DNA of 33,332 bases from Treponema sp. (GTDB lineage Bacteria > Spirochaetota > Spirochaetia > Treponematales > Treponemataceae): the NCBI GenBank assembly GCA_017450845.1, contig JAFSSU010000149.1:1-33332 (forward strand), read 5' to 3'. The position numbers were made by a program, and so were the translations under genes. The notes under the pieces are model-generated. The model was not told where the DNA came from, searched no databases, and saw nothing but the letters and a program-made list of their open reading frames with translations. Below are positions 26,348 through 33,332 of this stretch, one piece after another. Within the stretch, counting starts at the first letter, position 1. Each line of letters opens with the position of its first letter.

Positions 26348-26872
26348 ATGGAACGCCAGAATAACAGGGATAAAGACAGGGAAAGAAAGCCCGCCGATGA
26401 TTTTGTGGAGAAGCTGGTCAAGCTGAACCGCACCTCCGTGACCAAGAAGGGTGGCCGCAAGATGGCTTTCTCCGCTCTGACGGTCGTCGGGGATCAGAAG
26501 GGCAAGATTGGCTTCGGCTACGGAAAGGCCAACGATGTTTCTGAGGCTATCCGTAAGAGCATCGAGAAAGCAAGGGCGAACCTCATCACGGTTCCTATGA
26601 AGAACGGGACTATTCCCCATGAGGTTATCGGCAAGTTCAACAGCTCGGAAGTCCTGTTGAAGCCCGCCTGCCCCGGTACCGGAGTCAAGGCTGGTGGTGC
26701 TGTCCGTGCCGTCATGGATGCTGCTGGGATTACGGATGTTATTTCCAAGGCCCAGGGTTCCAGGACGTCTGTGAACGTTATCCGCGCGACCTTCGATGCC
26801 GTGTCCAAGATGATGGATGCTGGCAAGGTCTCAAATAGCCGCGGAAAATCACTTAACGATATGTGGGGCTGA
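26348..26872 (+). CDS. rpsE: Ribosomal protein S5 (uS5)
   Basis: This 174-residue protein of the mRNA entry site and decoding region has the double-stranded-RNA-binding domain (FVEKLVKLNRTSVTKKGGRK, VVGDQKGKIGFGYGKANDV) and the C-terminal domain GTGVKAGGAVRAVMDAAGI. A short charged N-terminal extension (about 15 residues) precedes it. AGGAGAGG lies before ATG 26348. Confidence 0.97.
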   Translation: MERQNNRDKDRERKPADDFVEKLVKLNRTSVTKKGGRKMAFSALTVVGDQKGKIGFGYGKANDVSEAIRKSIEKARANLITVPMKNGTIPHEVIGKFNSSEVLLKPACPGTGVKAGGAVRAVMDAAGITDVISKAQGSRTSVNVIRATFDAVSKMMDAGKVSNSRGKSLNDMWG

Positions 26873-26874
26873 TT

Positions 26875-27060
26875 ATGGCGAAGAAATTACGTGTCACGCT
26901 CGTCAGGAGCGTGATTGGGCAGAAGGCTGAGAAAAAGGCCACGGTCCGCAGCCTCGGGCTTAGGAAGATTAGTTCTTCCAACGAGTTGGACGACAATCCC
27001 GCCATCCGTGGCATGGTGAAGTCGGTTTCTCATTTGGTAAAGGTTGAGGAGATAGACTAA
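26875..27060 (+). CDS. rpmD: Ribosomal protein L30 (uL30)
   Basis: This 61-residue protein has the compact L30 fold: KLRVTLVRSVIGQKAEKKAT, SLGLRKISSSNELDDNPAIR and KSVSHLVKVEEI. I chose ATG 26875, two bases after the rpsE stop; an in-frame ATG at 26863 lies inside rpsE and would add four residues. Its stop overlaps the rplO start as TAATG. Confidence 0.96.
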   Translation: MAKKLRVTLVRSVIGQKAEKKATVRSLGLRKISSSNELDDNPAIRGMVKSVSHLVKVEEID

Positions 27061-27533
27061 TGGCTGATTTTGAATTGCATGCTCCGGCTGGCGCGAACAA
27101 GAAGAAGCGCATCGTGGGACGTGGCTCTTCCTCAGGTCGTGGAACGACCGCCGGAAGGGGAAACAAGGGTCAGCAGTCCCGCTCAGGCGGAAAGACCTAT
27201 GTCGGCTTCGAGGGTGGCCAGATGCCGCTCTACCGCCGGATTGCACAGAGGGGATTCTCAAACTATCCTTTCAAGAAGGTCTATGAGGTGTTCAATCTCC
27301 GCGACCTGGAAGCCAGGTATTCTGACGGGGAGACCGTTGACAGGGAGAGCCTTGTCAAGAAGGGACTTCTCAAGAAGACCTCAGCTCTCCTCAAGATTCT
27401 TGGAGACGGGGATTTGACAAAGAAGCTCACTGTCAACGTTGACAAGGTTTCAGCCTCCGCCAAGGAGAAGATTGAGAAGGCTGGTGGCAGCGTAACTGTC
27501 GCTGCTCCCGCCGAAGAGAAGGCTGACAAGTAG
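27060..27533 (+). CDS. rplO: Ribosomal protein L15 (uL15)
   Basis: This 157-residue late-assembly protein opens with the glycine-rich, basic region KKKRIVGRGSSSGRGTTAGR and continues SGGKTYVGFEGGQMPLYRRI. The globular C-terminal domain includes LTKKLTVNVDKVSASAKEKI. The tail is rich in Ala, Glu and Lys. It is coupled to rpmD and followed by secY after 14 bases. Confidence 0.97.
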   Translation: MADFELHAPAGANKKKRIVGRGSSSGRGTTAGRGNKGQQSRSGGKTYVGFEGGQMPLYRRIAQRGFSNYPFKKVYEVFNLRDLEARYSDGETVDRESLVKKGLLKKTSALLKILGDGDLTKKLTVNVDKVSASAKEKIEKAGGSVTVAAPAEEKADK

Positions 27534-27547
27534 GGTTGGAGTTTTAA

Positions 27548-28882
27548 ATGGCAAACAATCCTGTGGCTAATATGTTCAAGGTCAAGGAGCTGCGAGACCG
27601 CATGCTCTTTACCTTGCTCATCCTTGCAATATTCCGTCTCGGAAGCGTCCTGACCATACCGGGAATTGACGCTTCCCTGCTCCTGCAGTACTTCAACAGC
27701 CTTGCAAGCGGTGCGGAGAGCGCGTTTGCCAGCTATATGGACTTTTTTGCGGGTGGCGCGTTCGAGCGGTTCTCTGTGTTCATGTTGGGGGTCATGCCCT
27801 ACATCTCCACGCAGATTATCATGCAGCTCGCGCTGGTTATCTTCCCTTCGCTTAAAAGGTTGGCTCAGGAGGAAGGCGGACAACAGCGTGTTGCTTGGTG
27901 GACGAGGGTCGGGACGATTTTCGTCTGCCTCATCCAGTCTTACGCGCTGACTGTGTATGCGGATGCCATCAACCAGCAGGTTCCGGGCGCGATTGTCTTT
28001 GACAGCAAGTTGTACTTTGATGTGCTTGCCGTCCTGACGGTCACGACTGGTTCCATGATTACCGTGTGGCTGGGAGACCAGATTACTGCGCACGGAATCG
28101 GGAACGGCATCTCCATGCTGATTTTCGCCGGCATCGTGGCTCGCATTCCCAATGCGGTGTACGAGCTTGGCAAGTCCGTCTCCAACGGCGACATCAACAT
28201 CGTGTTCGTTATCGTTGCGCTCTTGATGTATGTCGTTATCATCGGTCTTGTCGTCTATGAGCAGTCTGGCGAGCGGAAGATTGCGGTCCACTACGCTAAG
28301 CGCGTCGTCGGGCGTAAGATGTATGGAGGTCAGAGCACCTACATACCGTTCAAGATTAACCCGTCGGGAGTTATCCCGATAATCTTCGCGTCCGCGTTCC
28401 TGACCTTCCCGCTCCAGATAGCGAACAGCTTCTCCAACAGGGCAACTTGGCTGATGAAGCTGTCGGCGGCCTTGAACCCGCTAGGCGTGTGGTACAACGT
28501 AATCCAGGTCTTGCTGATTATATTCTTCGCATACTTCTACACTCAGGTAACCCTGAACCCCACTGAAATCGCGAAGAACATCCGTGAGAACGGCGGTTCC
28601 ATTCCCGGAATCAGGACCGACAAGACTGAGGAATATCTTCAGAGGGTGCTGAACCGTCTGATTTTGCCCGGTTCATTGTATCTGGCCGTGATTGCCGTCC
28701 TTCCGACGATAATCCAGCTGATTTTCAAATTCCCGTCATCCATAGCCATGCTGATGGGAGGAACTTCACTCCTTATTCTCGTGGGGGTGGATTTGGATAC
28801 GATGTCCCAGGTTGAGGCTCTCCTCAAGATGCATCACCATGATGGCTTCACGAGGAAGGGAATTCGGCCCAAAAGCCTGTAG
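27548..28882 (+). CDS. secY: Preprotein translocase subunit SecY
   Basis: This 444-residue channel subunit has ten hydrophobic spans. Signatures visible are FRLGSVLTIPGID in span 1, FFAGGAFERFSVFMLGVMPY near the plug and span 2, the IGNGISMLIFAGI segment of span 4/5, and the cytoplasmic ERKIAVHYAKRVVGRKMYGG and NPTEIAKNIRENGGSIPGIR loops used by SecA and ribosomes. It partners SecE (3938-4117). A perfect but A+T-rich 8-bp inverted repeat (28880-28887 with 28892-28899) begins at its stop codon. Confidence 0.98.
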   Translation: MANNPVANMFKVKELRDRMLFTLLILAIFRLGSVLTIPGIDASLLLQYFNSLASGAESAFASYMDFFAGGAFERFSVFMLGVMPYISTQIIMQLALVIFPSLKRLAQEEGGQQRVAWWTRVGTIFVCLIQSYALTVYADAINQQVPGAIVFDSKLYFDVLAVLTVTTGSMITVWLGDQITAHGIGNGISMLIFAGIVARIPNAVYELGKSVSNGDINIVFVIVALLMYVVIIGLVVYEQSGERKIAVHYAKRVVGRKMYGGQSTYIPFKINPSGVIPIIFASAFLTFPLQIANSFSNRATWLMKLSAALNPLGVWYNVIQVLLIIFFAYFYTQVTLNPTEIAKNIRENGGSIPGIRTDKTEEYLQRVLNRLILPGSLYLAVIAVLPTIIQLIFKFPSSIAMLMGGTSLLILVGVDLDTMSQVEALLKMHHHDGFTRKGIRPKSL

Positions 28883-28931
28883 AATTCGACAGAATTCTAG
28901 GGTTAGGGGCTAGATTAAATTGAAATAATTA

Positions 28932-28940
28932 TGATATAAT
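28932..28940 (+). promoter_or_regulatory. Extended -10 promoter of the alpha operon
   Basis: TGATATAAT (28932-28940) is a perfect extended -10 element. No good -35 element was found at normal spacing, as expected for extended -10 promoters. A start near 28947 gives a leader of about 110 bases before rpmJ. Confidence 0.55.
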
Positions 28941-28978
28941 TCCACACCCTTAAAGGTGGATGTGTCATGCTGGGTTGT

Positions 28979-29009
28979 AGTCCATGGCGGGTCACTCCCG
29001 CTTCGGACT
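28979..29009 (+). promoter_or_regulatory. Leader hairpin before rpmJ
   Basis: AGTCC (28979-28983) pairs with GGACT (29005-29009), and GCGGG (28987-28991) pairs with CCCGC (28997-29001), with a symmetric three-base internal loop and a TCACT apical loop. There is no T-run after it, so control of translation or RNA stability is more likely than termination. Confidence 0.5.
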
Positions 29010-29057
29010 GCCATGATTCGGTATGTATTGTATCATATATTATTCAGGGGGACTTTT

Positions 29058-29171
29058 ATGAAAGTTAGAACCAGCGTAAAGCCCATTTGCGACAAGTGCA
29101 AGGTAATCAGACGGAACGGAGTAATCCGCATCATCTGTTCAAATCCCAAGCATAAGCAGCGACAGGGTTGA
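29058..29171 (+). CDS. rpmJ: Ribosomal protein L36 (bL36), zinc form
   Basis: This 37-residue protein is the smallest of the large subunit. Zinc ligands C11, C14, C27 and H32 are all present ([22 protein letters not shown]). GGGGGA precedes ATG 29058. It follows secY directly, without adk, map or infA between, and heads the alpha-operon genes. Confidence 0.97.
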   Translation: MKVRTSVKPICDKCKVIRRNGVIRIICSNPKHKQRQG

Positions 29172-29181
29172 GGAGTAACTG

Positions 29182-29550
29182 ATGGCTCGTATTTCGGGAG
29201 TTGACCTCCCAAACAAGCACGTCAACATCGCGTTGACCTATATCTATGGTATCGGACGTTCTGCCGCTAACCATCTGTGCGAGATTACGAAAATTGATCC
29301 CAACAGGATGATTAACGATTTGTCAGAGGATGAGCTGTCTTCCTTGCGCAAGGCAATCGATGACAATTACAAGACGGAGGGTCGCCTCCGCTCTGAGATT
29401 GGCTTGAACATCAAGCGTCTCATCGACATCGGAAGCTACCGTGGACTTCGCCATAAGAAGGGACTGCCCGTGCGTGGCCAGCGCACCCGCACTAACTCAC
29501 GCACTCGCAAGGGTAAGAAGAAGACCGTTGCGAACAAGAAGAAAGCATAA
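29182..29550 (+). CDS. rpsM: Ribosomal protein S13 (uS13)
   Basis: This 122-residue 30S-head protein contacts P-site tRNA and forms bridges to the 50[21 protein letters not shown] and the helix-two-turn-helix [13 protein letters not shown] open it; [19 protein letters not shown] and the basic tail [13 protein letters not shown] close it. GAGGAG precedes ATG 29182. Confidence 0.97.
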   Translation: MARISGVDLPNKHVNIALTYIYGIGRSAANHLCEITKIDPNRMINDLSEDELSSLRKAIDDNYKTEGRLRSEIGLNIKRLIDIGSYRGLRHKKGLPVRGQRTRTNSRTRKGKKKTVANKKKA

Positions 29551-29570
29551 GGCGGGGGTAAGTAAATTCT

Positions 29571-29951
29571 ATGGCAACTGTAAAGAAGAGAAAAGAGAAG
29601 AAGAGTGTTTACGAAGGCAACGTATACATTCAGGCGAGCTTCAACAATACCATCGTGACCATCACGGATTTGCGTGGAAATGCAATTTCTTGGGCATCTT
29701 CCGGTGGCTTGGGCTTCAGGGGCGCAAAGAAGTCTACTCCTTTCGCCGCGCAGACTGTCTGTGAGTCTGCCGTCCAGAAGGCAGCCAGCTACGGAATCCG
29801 TGAGGTGCATGTCTTTGTGAAGGGACCGGGAATCGGACGCGAGAACGCCATTCGTTGTTTGGGTAACCTCGGGCTGAAGGTGAAGTCCATTTCGGATGTC
29901 ACCCCCATTCCGCACAATGGTTGCCGCCCCCGCAAGACCCGCCGCATGTAG
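29571..29951 (+). CDS. rpsK: Ribosomal protein S11 (uS11)
   Basis: This 126-residue platform protein has [39 protein letters not shown] and the C-terminal [18 protein letters not shown]. It is the usual length. The spacer of 113 bases to rpoA is the longest inside this operon; rpsD, which often lies here, is missing. Confidence 0.97.
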   Translation: MATVKKRKEKKSVYEGNVYIQASFNNTIVTITDLRGNAISWASSGGLGFRGAKKSTPFAAQTVCESAVQKAASYGIREVHVFVKGPGIGRENAIRCLGNLGLKVKSISDVTPIPHNGCRPRKTRRM

Positions 29952-30064
29952 GAAGGTCTTTGTAAGGGATCAAGGTGTACAGGTCTGCCGTTGGACCGGC
30001 GGATCTTGCCGACGAAAAGGAACGGCTCGTGTGTGAGCTCAATTCTAAATGATAAGGAGTTCTG

Positions 30065-31111
30065 ATGGCTCGCAAAAATCTGCTCGAGGGTTTTAAGAAA
30101 CCGAAAACTATCACATTCGAGCATTTGGAGACTAATCCGAATTACGGGAAATTCACGGCGTATCCGTTTGAGCCGGGATTCGGGACTACGGTGGGCAACA
30201 CGCTTCGCCGTATCCTCCTGTCCTCAATTCAGGGGTATGCGATTTCTTGCATTCGGATAACCTCCTATGATGGGGATAATGTTCCTCATGTTATTTCCAG
30301 TGAATTTGAGAAAATACCGAATGTTTCTGAGGATACGCTGGAAGTAATAAATAGCTTGAAACAGATTCGTTTGCGTTTGCCGAAGGATGTCGAGCAGGAT
30401 ACATTCGTCTATGAATTCAAAGGCCCCGGGACTGTAAAGAGCGAGGATTTTGAAAAGAAAGATCAGCTTGAGGTATTCACAAAGGATTTGGTTGTCTTCA
30501 CGATGATGGAGGGTGCCAAGCTTGATGTGGAGATTCAGGTTGACCTCGGAAGAGGGTATGTATCTGCCGAAGTAAATCAGCGTTACATCGATGTTGTCGG
30601 TTCAATAGCGATGGACTGCATATTTACGCCTGTACCCAAGGTGAAATATTCTATTGAGCCTTGCCGTGTAGGTCAGCGGAACGACTACGACAAACTGATT
30701 CTTGAGATTCATACTGACGGAAGCATCAAACCGGAGGATGCGCTTGGAGAAGCAGCGAAGATAGCGAAGGAGTATTTCGCCGTATTCGTGAACTTCAATG
30801 AGAGCGAGTATGCTGGTGCGGATGACCTTGATGAGGGCGATGAGAGCATAAAGAGCCTCTTGAACACCCCGGTCGAGGAGCTGGAGCTTTCTGTCCGTAG
30901 CTCAAACTGTCTCAAGAACGCTAACATTCACACTATCGGTGAATTAACAAGAAAGACGGAAGATGATATAACGAAGACCCGCAACTTTGGCAAGAAGAGT
31001 CTTGAGGAAATCAAGTCTAAGCTCGAGGAGCATGGTCTGACGCTGGGAATGACTGATTACAGTCACTTGAAGGATATCAACCTCCGAAAAAATAAGGACG
31101 AGAACGAATGA
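30065..31111 (+). CDS. rpoA: RNA polymerase subunit alpha
   Basis: This 348-residue protein has the N-terminal dimerisation domain ([29 protein letters not shown] region), a linker near residues 240-270, and the C-terminal DNA- and activator-binding domain ([32 protein letters not shown]). It nucleates polymerase assembly with beta and beta' encoded upstream. AAGGAG precedes ATG 30065. The preceding 113-base spacer can form a small GCCG/CGGC hairpin near 29986-30000. The stop overlaps rplQ by four bases (ATGA). Confidence 0.98.
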   Translation: MARKNLLEGFKKPKTITFEHLETNPNYGKFTAYPFEPGFGTTVGNTLRRILLSSIQGYAISCIRITSYDGDNVPHVISSEFEKIPNVSEDTLEVINSLKQIRLRLPKDVEQDTFVYEFKGPGTVKSEDFEKKDQLEVFTKDLVVFTMMEGAKLDVEIQVDLGRGYVSAEVNQRYIDVVGSIAMDCIFTPVPKVKYSIEPCRVGQRNDYDKLILEIHTDGSIKPEDALGEAAKIAKEYFAVFVNFNESEYAGADDLDEGDESIKSLLNTPVEELELSVRSSNCLKNANIHTIGELTRKTEDDITKTRNFGKKSLEEIKSKLEEHGLTLGMTDYSHLKDINLRKNKDENE

Positions 31112-31545
31112 ACCACATGAATGGATTTAATCCGCTTTCGCGTAAGGCCGCCCATAGGCGTGCCATGTTGCGCAATATGGTGACCTCGCTTTTGAGGTAT
31201 GAGCGTATCACCACGACAAAGGCGAAGGCTCAGGAGGTCCGCAGGGCCGCCGAGAAGCTGATTACGCGCGCGAAGGTCAACAACTATCACAACCAGAGGA
31301 TTGCCGCCAAGTTTATCGCGGACGACAAGATTCTCTATAAGCTTTTCAATGACATAGCCCCGCGTATGTCCAAGCCGACTGAGGACGGTAAGGAGCGCAA
31401 GGGTGGATATACCCGCATTCTTAAGCTGGGCTTCCGCCAGGGTGATGCTGCCGATATCGTCATTCTTGAGCTTGTTGACTACCAGCTCCCTGAGGAGAAG
31501 GAATCCAAGAGCGAGAAGAAGGCCGCTGCCGGAGGAAAGGAGTAA
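31108..31545 (+). CDS. rplQ: Ribosomal protein L17 (bL17)
   Basis: This 145-residue protein near the tunnel exit shows [40 protein letters not shown] and [20 protein letters not shown]. It is longer than E. coli L17 (127), with a lysine- and glutamate-rich tail. ATG 31108 overlaps the rpoA stop; a second ATG at 31117 is less likely. Confidence 0.96.
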   Translation: MNHMNGFNPLSRKAAHRRAMLRNMVTSLLRYERITTTKAKAQEVRRAAEKLITRAKVNNYHNQRIAAKFIADDKILYKLFNDIAPRMSKPTEDGKERKGGYTRILKLGFRQGDAADIVILELVDYQLPEEKESKSEKKAAAGGKE

Positions 31546-31548
31546 GTT

Positions 31549-31797
31549 ATGTCTAAAACACATCGCGGAACTGGTGTCCGCAAAGAGCCCAACCACGGAA
31601 GGGGAACCTGCCCCATTTGTGGCAAGACCCAGGTTAAGCTTCTTTACGAAAAGGAAGTTGACGGAAAGAAGGTTAAGGTCTGCAAGGTTTGTAGCGCCCA
31701 CCTGAAGAACGAGGCTAAGAAGGCCGAGAAGGCTGCCAAGAAAGCCGCCGCTGTCGCAGCACCCGCAGCTGATGCTGCCCCCGCTGCCGCAGAGTAA
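31549..31797 (+). CDS. Small zinc-ribbon protein with Ala/Lys tail, 82 aa
   Basis: I cannot name this protein. Residues 1-20 are basic, then two cysteine pairs (C21/C24 and C45/C48) frame a probable zinc ribbon (TCPICGKTQVKLL, VCKVCSAHLK). From about residue 53 the sequence is only Lys/Glu/Ala, ending in an alanine/proline-rich tail like those of L10 and L29 here. It starts three bases after the rplQ stop with AAAGGAG upstream, and a terminator follows, so it is the last gene of the alpha operon. A ribosome-associated role is plausible from location, size and charge, but is inference. Confidence 0.85.
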   Translation: MSKTHRGTGVRKEPNHGRGTCPICGKTQVKLLYEKEVDGKKVKVCKVCSAHLKNEAKKAEKAAKKAAAVAAPAADAAPAAAE

Positions 31798-31826
31798 GCT
31801 GGCAAAGGCAGAATGCCTTGTTTCAA

Positions 31827-31858
31827 GCCGTCCCAGTTGTTGGGGCGGCATTTTTTTT
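31827..31858 (+). terminator. Intrinsic terminator of the alpha operon
   Basis: A 9-bp stem (31827-31835 with 31841-31849, one G-U pair) with the loop GTTGT is followed by A and eight T residues (31851-31858). A smaller stem, AAGGCA/TGCCTT (31805-31810 with 31814-31819), precedes it. Confidence 0.9.
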
Positions 31859-31879
31859 GTAAAAACAACAGAAACTGTA

Positions 31880-31907
31880 TTTACTTCATTTTGATAATCT
31901 TTATAAT
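31880..31907 (+). promoter_or_regulatory. Promoter of the LivJ-type gene
   Basis: The -35 element TTTACT (31880-31885) and the perfect -10 element TATAAT (31902-31907) are 16 bases apart. The predicted start near 31914 lies just before the GGAGG ribosome-binding site at 31927-31931. Confidence 0.7.
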
Positions 31908-31939
31908 AAAAGCGATAAAAGCGTTTGGAGGAAACGAAC

Positions 31940-33085
31940 ATGAAAAAAAATCTTATCTGTGTGGTGGCTTTGCTTTCTTCCGCAGCATTGCTTCTCTGTT
32001 CCTGCGGTTCTAAGACATCTGATACGATTAAGGTCGGAGGTATAGCCCCTCTTTCCGGAAGCTATACTGCATATGGGCTTGAGTGCAAGAAAGGCGTGGA
32101 CCTGGCCGTTGAGGAAATCAACAAGGCCGGCGGAGTCCTTGGCAAGAACATCGAGTACATCTGCGAGGATGATGAGGGTGACGGGGCCAAGTCCGTCAAC
32201 GCCTACAAGAAGCTGACCACCAAGGATGGTGTCCGCCTGATTATCGGCTCCCTGACTTCTGGTGCGACCATTTCCATAACGAGCCTGTCCCAGGCAAACA
32301 AGGTCGTGCAGATTGCCCCTGCAGCGACCGCTGTCGAGGTAACCAACGCGGGCAACTATATCTACCGCGCCTGCTATACGGATCCCTTCCAGGGGCGTGT
32401 CTGCGGCAAATTCGCTGCCAAGAACCTCTCGGCCCAGACTGCCGCAATCCTTTACGACGTGGGCAACGATTATTCCGTGGGGCTGACCGAGAACTTTGTC
32501 AATGAGTACACGGCCAACGGAGGCAAGGTTGTTGCCAAAGAGTCCTACAGCACCGGCGACAAGGACTTCAATGCTCAGATTACCAAGATAAAGCAGTCCA
32601 ACCCTGACATTGTCTACCTGCCTGACTATTATGGCACTGTCGCCCTCATTGCCAAGCAGCTCCGTGCGCAGGGTGTGACCGTTCCGATCGTTGGTGCCGA
32701 CGGATGGGACGGACTGACCGGCAATGCTGGGGAGGAGATGCTTCCCGGTTACTATTCCAACCACTATGCGACCGACAGCGACAGCCAGAAGGTCAAGTCC
32801 TTCGTCTCCTCGTTCAAGTCCAAGTATGGCGAGAATCCCAATGCCTTCGCAGCCCTTGGCTATGACAGCATGTACCTGCTCCGCGACGCTATTGAGAAGG
32901 CTGGCTCTGCCGATGCCCCCGCCGTCCGCGACGCTCTCGACAAGACCAACGGTGACTACGTGACCGGCCACTTGACCTTCGATGACAAGCACAACCCGGT
33001 TAAGTCCGCGGTCATGCTCAAGCTTTCCATCGGTTCTGGCGGTCAGCTTGAAACCTCCTACGAGGCGACGGTCGATATTAACTAA
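31940..33085 (+). CDS. Branched-chain amino acid-type ABC substrate-binding lipoprotein (LivJ/LivK family)
   Basis: This 381-residue protein begins with a lipoprotein signal peptide: MKKN, a hydrophobic core, then LCSC-G with probable lipidation at C22. The type-1 periplasmic binding fold of the Leu/Ile/Val family follows: IKVGGIAPLSGSYTAYG, then GVDLAVEEINKAGGVLG, VRLIIGSLTSG, VVQIAPAATA and the C-terminal YDSMYLLRDAIEKAG. ATG 31940 is eight bases after GGAGG. It has its own promoter and terminator, so no permease or ATPase gene is co-transcribed here; partner genes may be elsewhere or beyond 33332. The true ligand (amino acid, amide or other) cannot be read. Confidence 0.95.
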   Translation: MKKNLICVVALLSSAALLLCSCGSKTSDTIKVGGIAPLSGSYTAYGLECKKGVDLAVEEINKAGGVLGKNIEYICEDDEGDGAKSVNAYKKLTTKDGVRLIIGSLTSGATISITSLSQANKVVQIAPAATAVEVTNAGNYIYRACYTDPFQGRVCGKFAAKNLSAQTAAILYDVGNDYSVGLTENFVNEYTANGGKVVAKESYSTGDKDFNAQITKIKQSNPDIVYLPDYYGTVALIAKQLRAQGVTVPIVGADGWDGLTGNAGEEMLPGYYSNHYATDSDSQKVKSFVSSFKSKYGENPNAFAALGYDSMYLLRDAIEKAGSADAPAVRDALDKTNGDYVTGHLTFDDKHNPVKSAVMLKLSIGSGGQLETSYEATVDIN

Positions 33086-33121
33086 CTTTCTTCTATAATA
33101 ACAGCCAATAGAGTGACTGAC

Positions 33122-33150
33122 AGGCGGCTCCGAATGGGGCCGCCTTTTTT
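33122..33150 (+). terminator. Intrinsic terminator after the LivJ-type gene
   Basis: A 10-bp stem (33122-33131 with 33136-33145, one G-U pair) with the tetraloop GAAT continues into a T-run to 33150. Confidence 0.92.
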
Positions 33151-33155
33151 GTTTT

Positions 33156-33254
33156 CAAAATCCAGTGCGTTTGCTCACAAAATCCAGTGCGTTTGCTCAC
33201 AAAATCCAGTGCGTTTGCTCACAAAATCCAGTGCGTTTGTTCACAAAATGCACT
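33156..33254 (+). repeat. 22-bp tandem repeat array, four copies plus a degenerate end
   Basis: The unit CAAAATCCAGTGCGTTTGCT plus CA occurs at 33156-33177, 33178-33199 and 33200-33221 without change, and at 33222-33243 with one C-to-T change. A partial copy at 33244-33254 has two swapped bases (CAAAATGCACT). An inverted partner, CTGGATTT, lies at 33269-33276. The array stands between a terminator and the next gene's ribosome-binding site. The unit is free of stop codons in all + frames, but no start is associated with it. Confidence 0.95.
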
Positions 33255-33310
33255 GAAGGGGGAGTCTGCTGGATTTGCTGTGATTTTTCTGGGATTCCCT
33301 GTGACGGAAA

Positions 33311-33325
33311 AAGGAGGGGCTGTTG
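33311..33325 (+). promoter_or_regulatory. Ribosome-binding site and possible TTG start of a gene cut by the window edge
   Basis: A strong Shine-Dalgarno sequence AAGGAGG (33311-33317) is followed five bases later by TTG (33323-33325), then AAA GTA, reading Met-Lys-Val. Only ten bases of the possible gene are visible. Confidence 0.35.
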
Positions 33326-33332
33326 AAAGTAT

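Noticed and set aside
28880-28899. Inverted repeat TAGAATTC/GAATTCTA at the secY stop as a terminator
   Set aside because: The stem is A+T-rich and no T-run follows, so I mention it only under secY.
33156-33254. Tandem repeats as a CRISPR array
   Set aside because: The units abut each other with no variable spacers, and no cas genes are present.

Overview
The window looks like a spirochaete chromosome, most likely a Treponema-type genome of moderate to high G+C content. The evidence is: RpoB has Asn where most bacteria have Ser in the rifampicin pocket; EF-Tu carries the spirochaete-like [13 protein letters not shown] stretch; the alpha operon runs rpmJ-rpsM-rpsK-rpoA-rplQ without rpsD, infA or adk; and tRNA genes lie beside rpmG and secE. 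Genus is inferred from protein character and gene order only. All supported genes are on the + strand.

Layout. (1) 1-2958: the end of a carbohydrate ABC importer, with a 5'-truncated binding protein and two MalF/MalG-type permeases, closed by a long terminator hairpin at 3017-3088. (2) 3131-3398: an orphan 72-codon ORF with its own near-consensus promoter. (3) 3461-4816: tRNA-Thr(GGT), rpmG, tRNA-Trp(CCA), secE and nusG. (4) 4930-15395: rplK-rplA-rplJ-rplL-rpoB-rpoC, with hairpins in the rplK leader, the rplJ/rplL spacer and the rplL/rpoB spacer. (5) 15444-16444: rpsL-rpsG with their own promoter and terminator; fusA is absent. (6) 16445-18163: a long, structured non-coding region, then tuf. 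(7) 18243-28882: a complete S10 plus spc cluster, rpsJ to secY, tightly packed with many TAATG overlaps. (8) 28932-31797: a promoter and structured leader, rpmJ-rpsM-rpsK-rpoA-rplQ, and a small unnamed zinc-ribbon protein, ended by a terminator. (9) 31880-33150: a separate LivJ/LivK-type lipoprotein gene with promoter and terminator. (10) 33156-33332: a 22-bp tandem repeat array and the ribosome-binding site of a gene running off the window.

The genes form one large gene-expression block: RNA polymerase core (alpha, beta, beta'), NusG, EF-Tu, SecE/SecY, about 30 ribosomal proteins and two tRNAs, flanked by two unrelated importers. The coding content is ordinary for this block. The unusual material is in the spacers. 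The strongest candidate for something undescribed is the tuf leader (16516-16975). It has a promoter at its 5' end, competing base-pairings, a 22-codon upstream ORF with a good Shine-Dalgarno sequence, and a further stem that overlaps that ORF. The 22-bp repeats near the right edge, the hairpin between tuf and rpsJ, and the zinc-ribbon ORF after rplQ also deserve attention. Structures were folded by eye, without energy calculations or comparative alignments.
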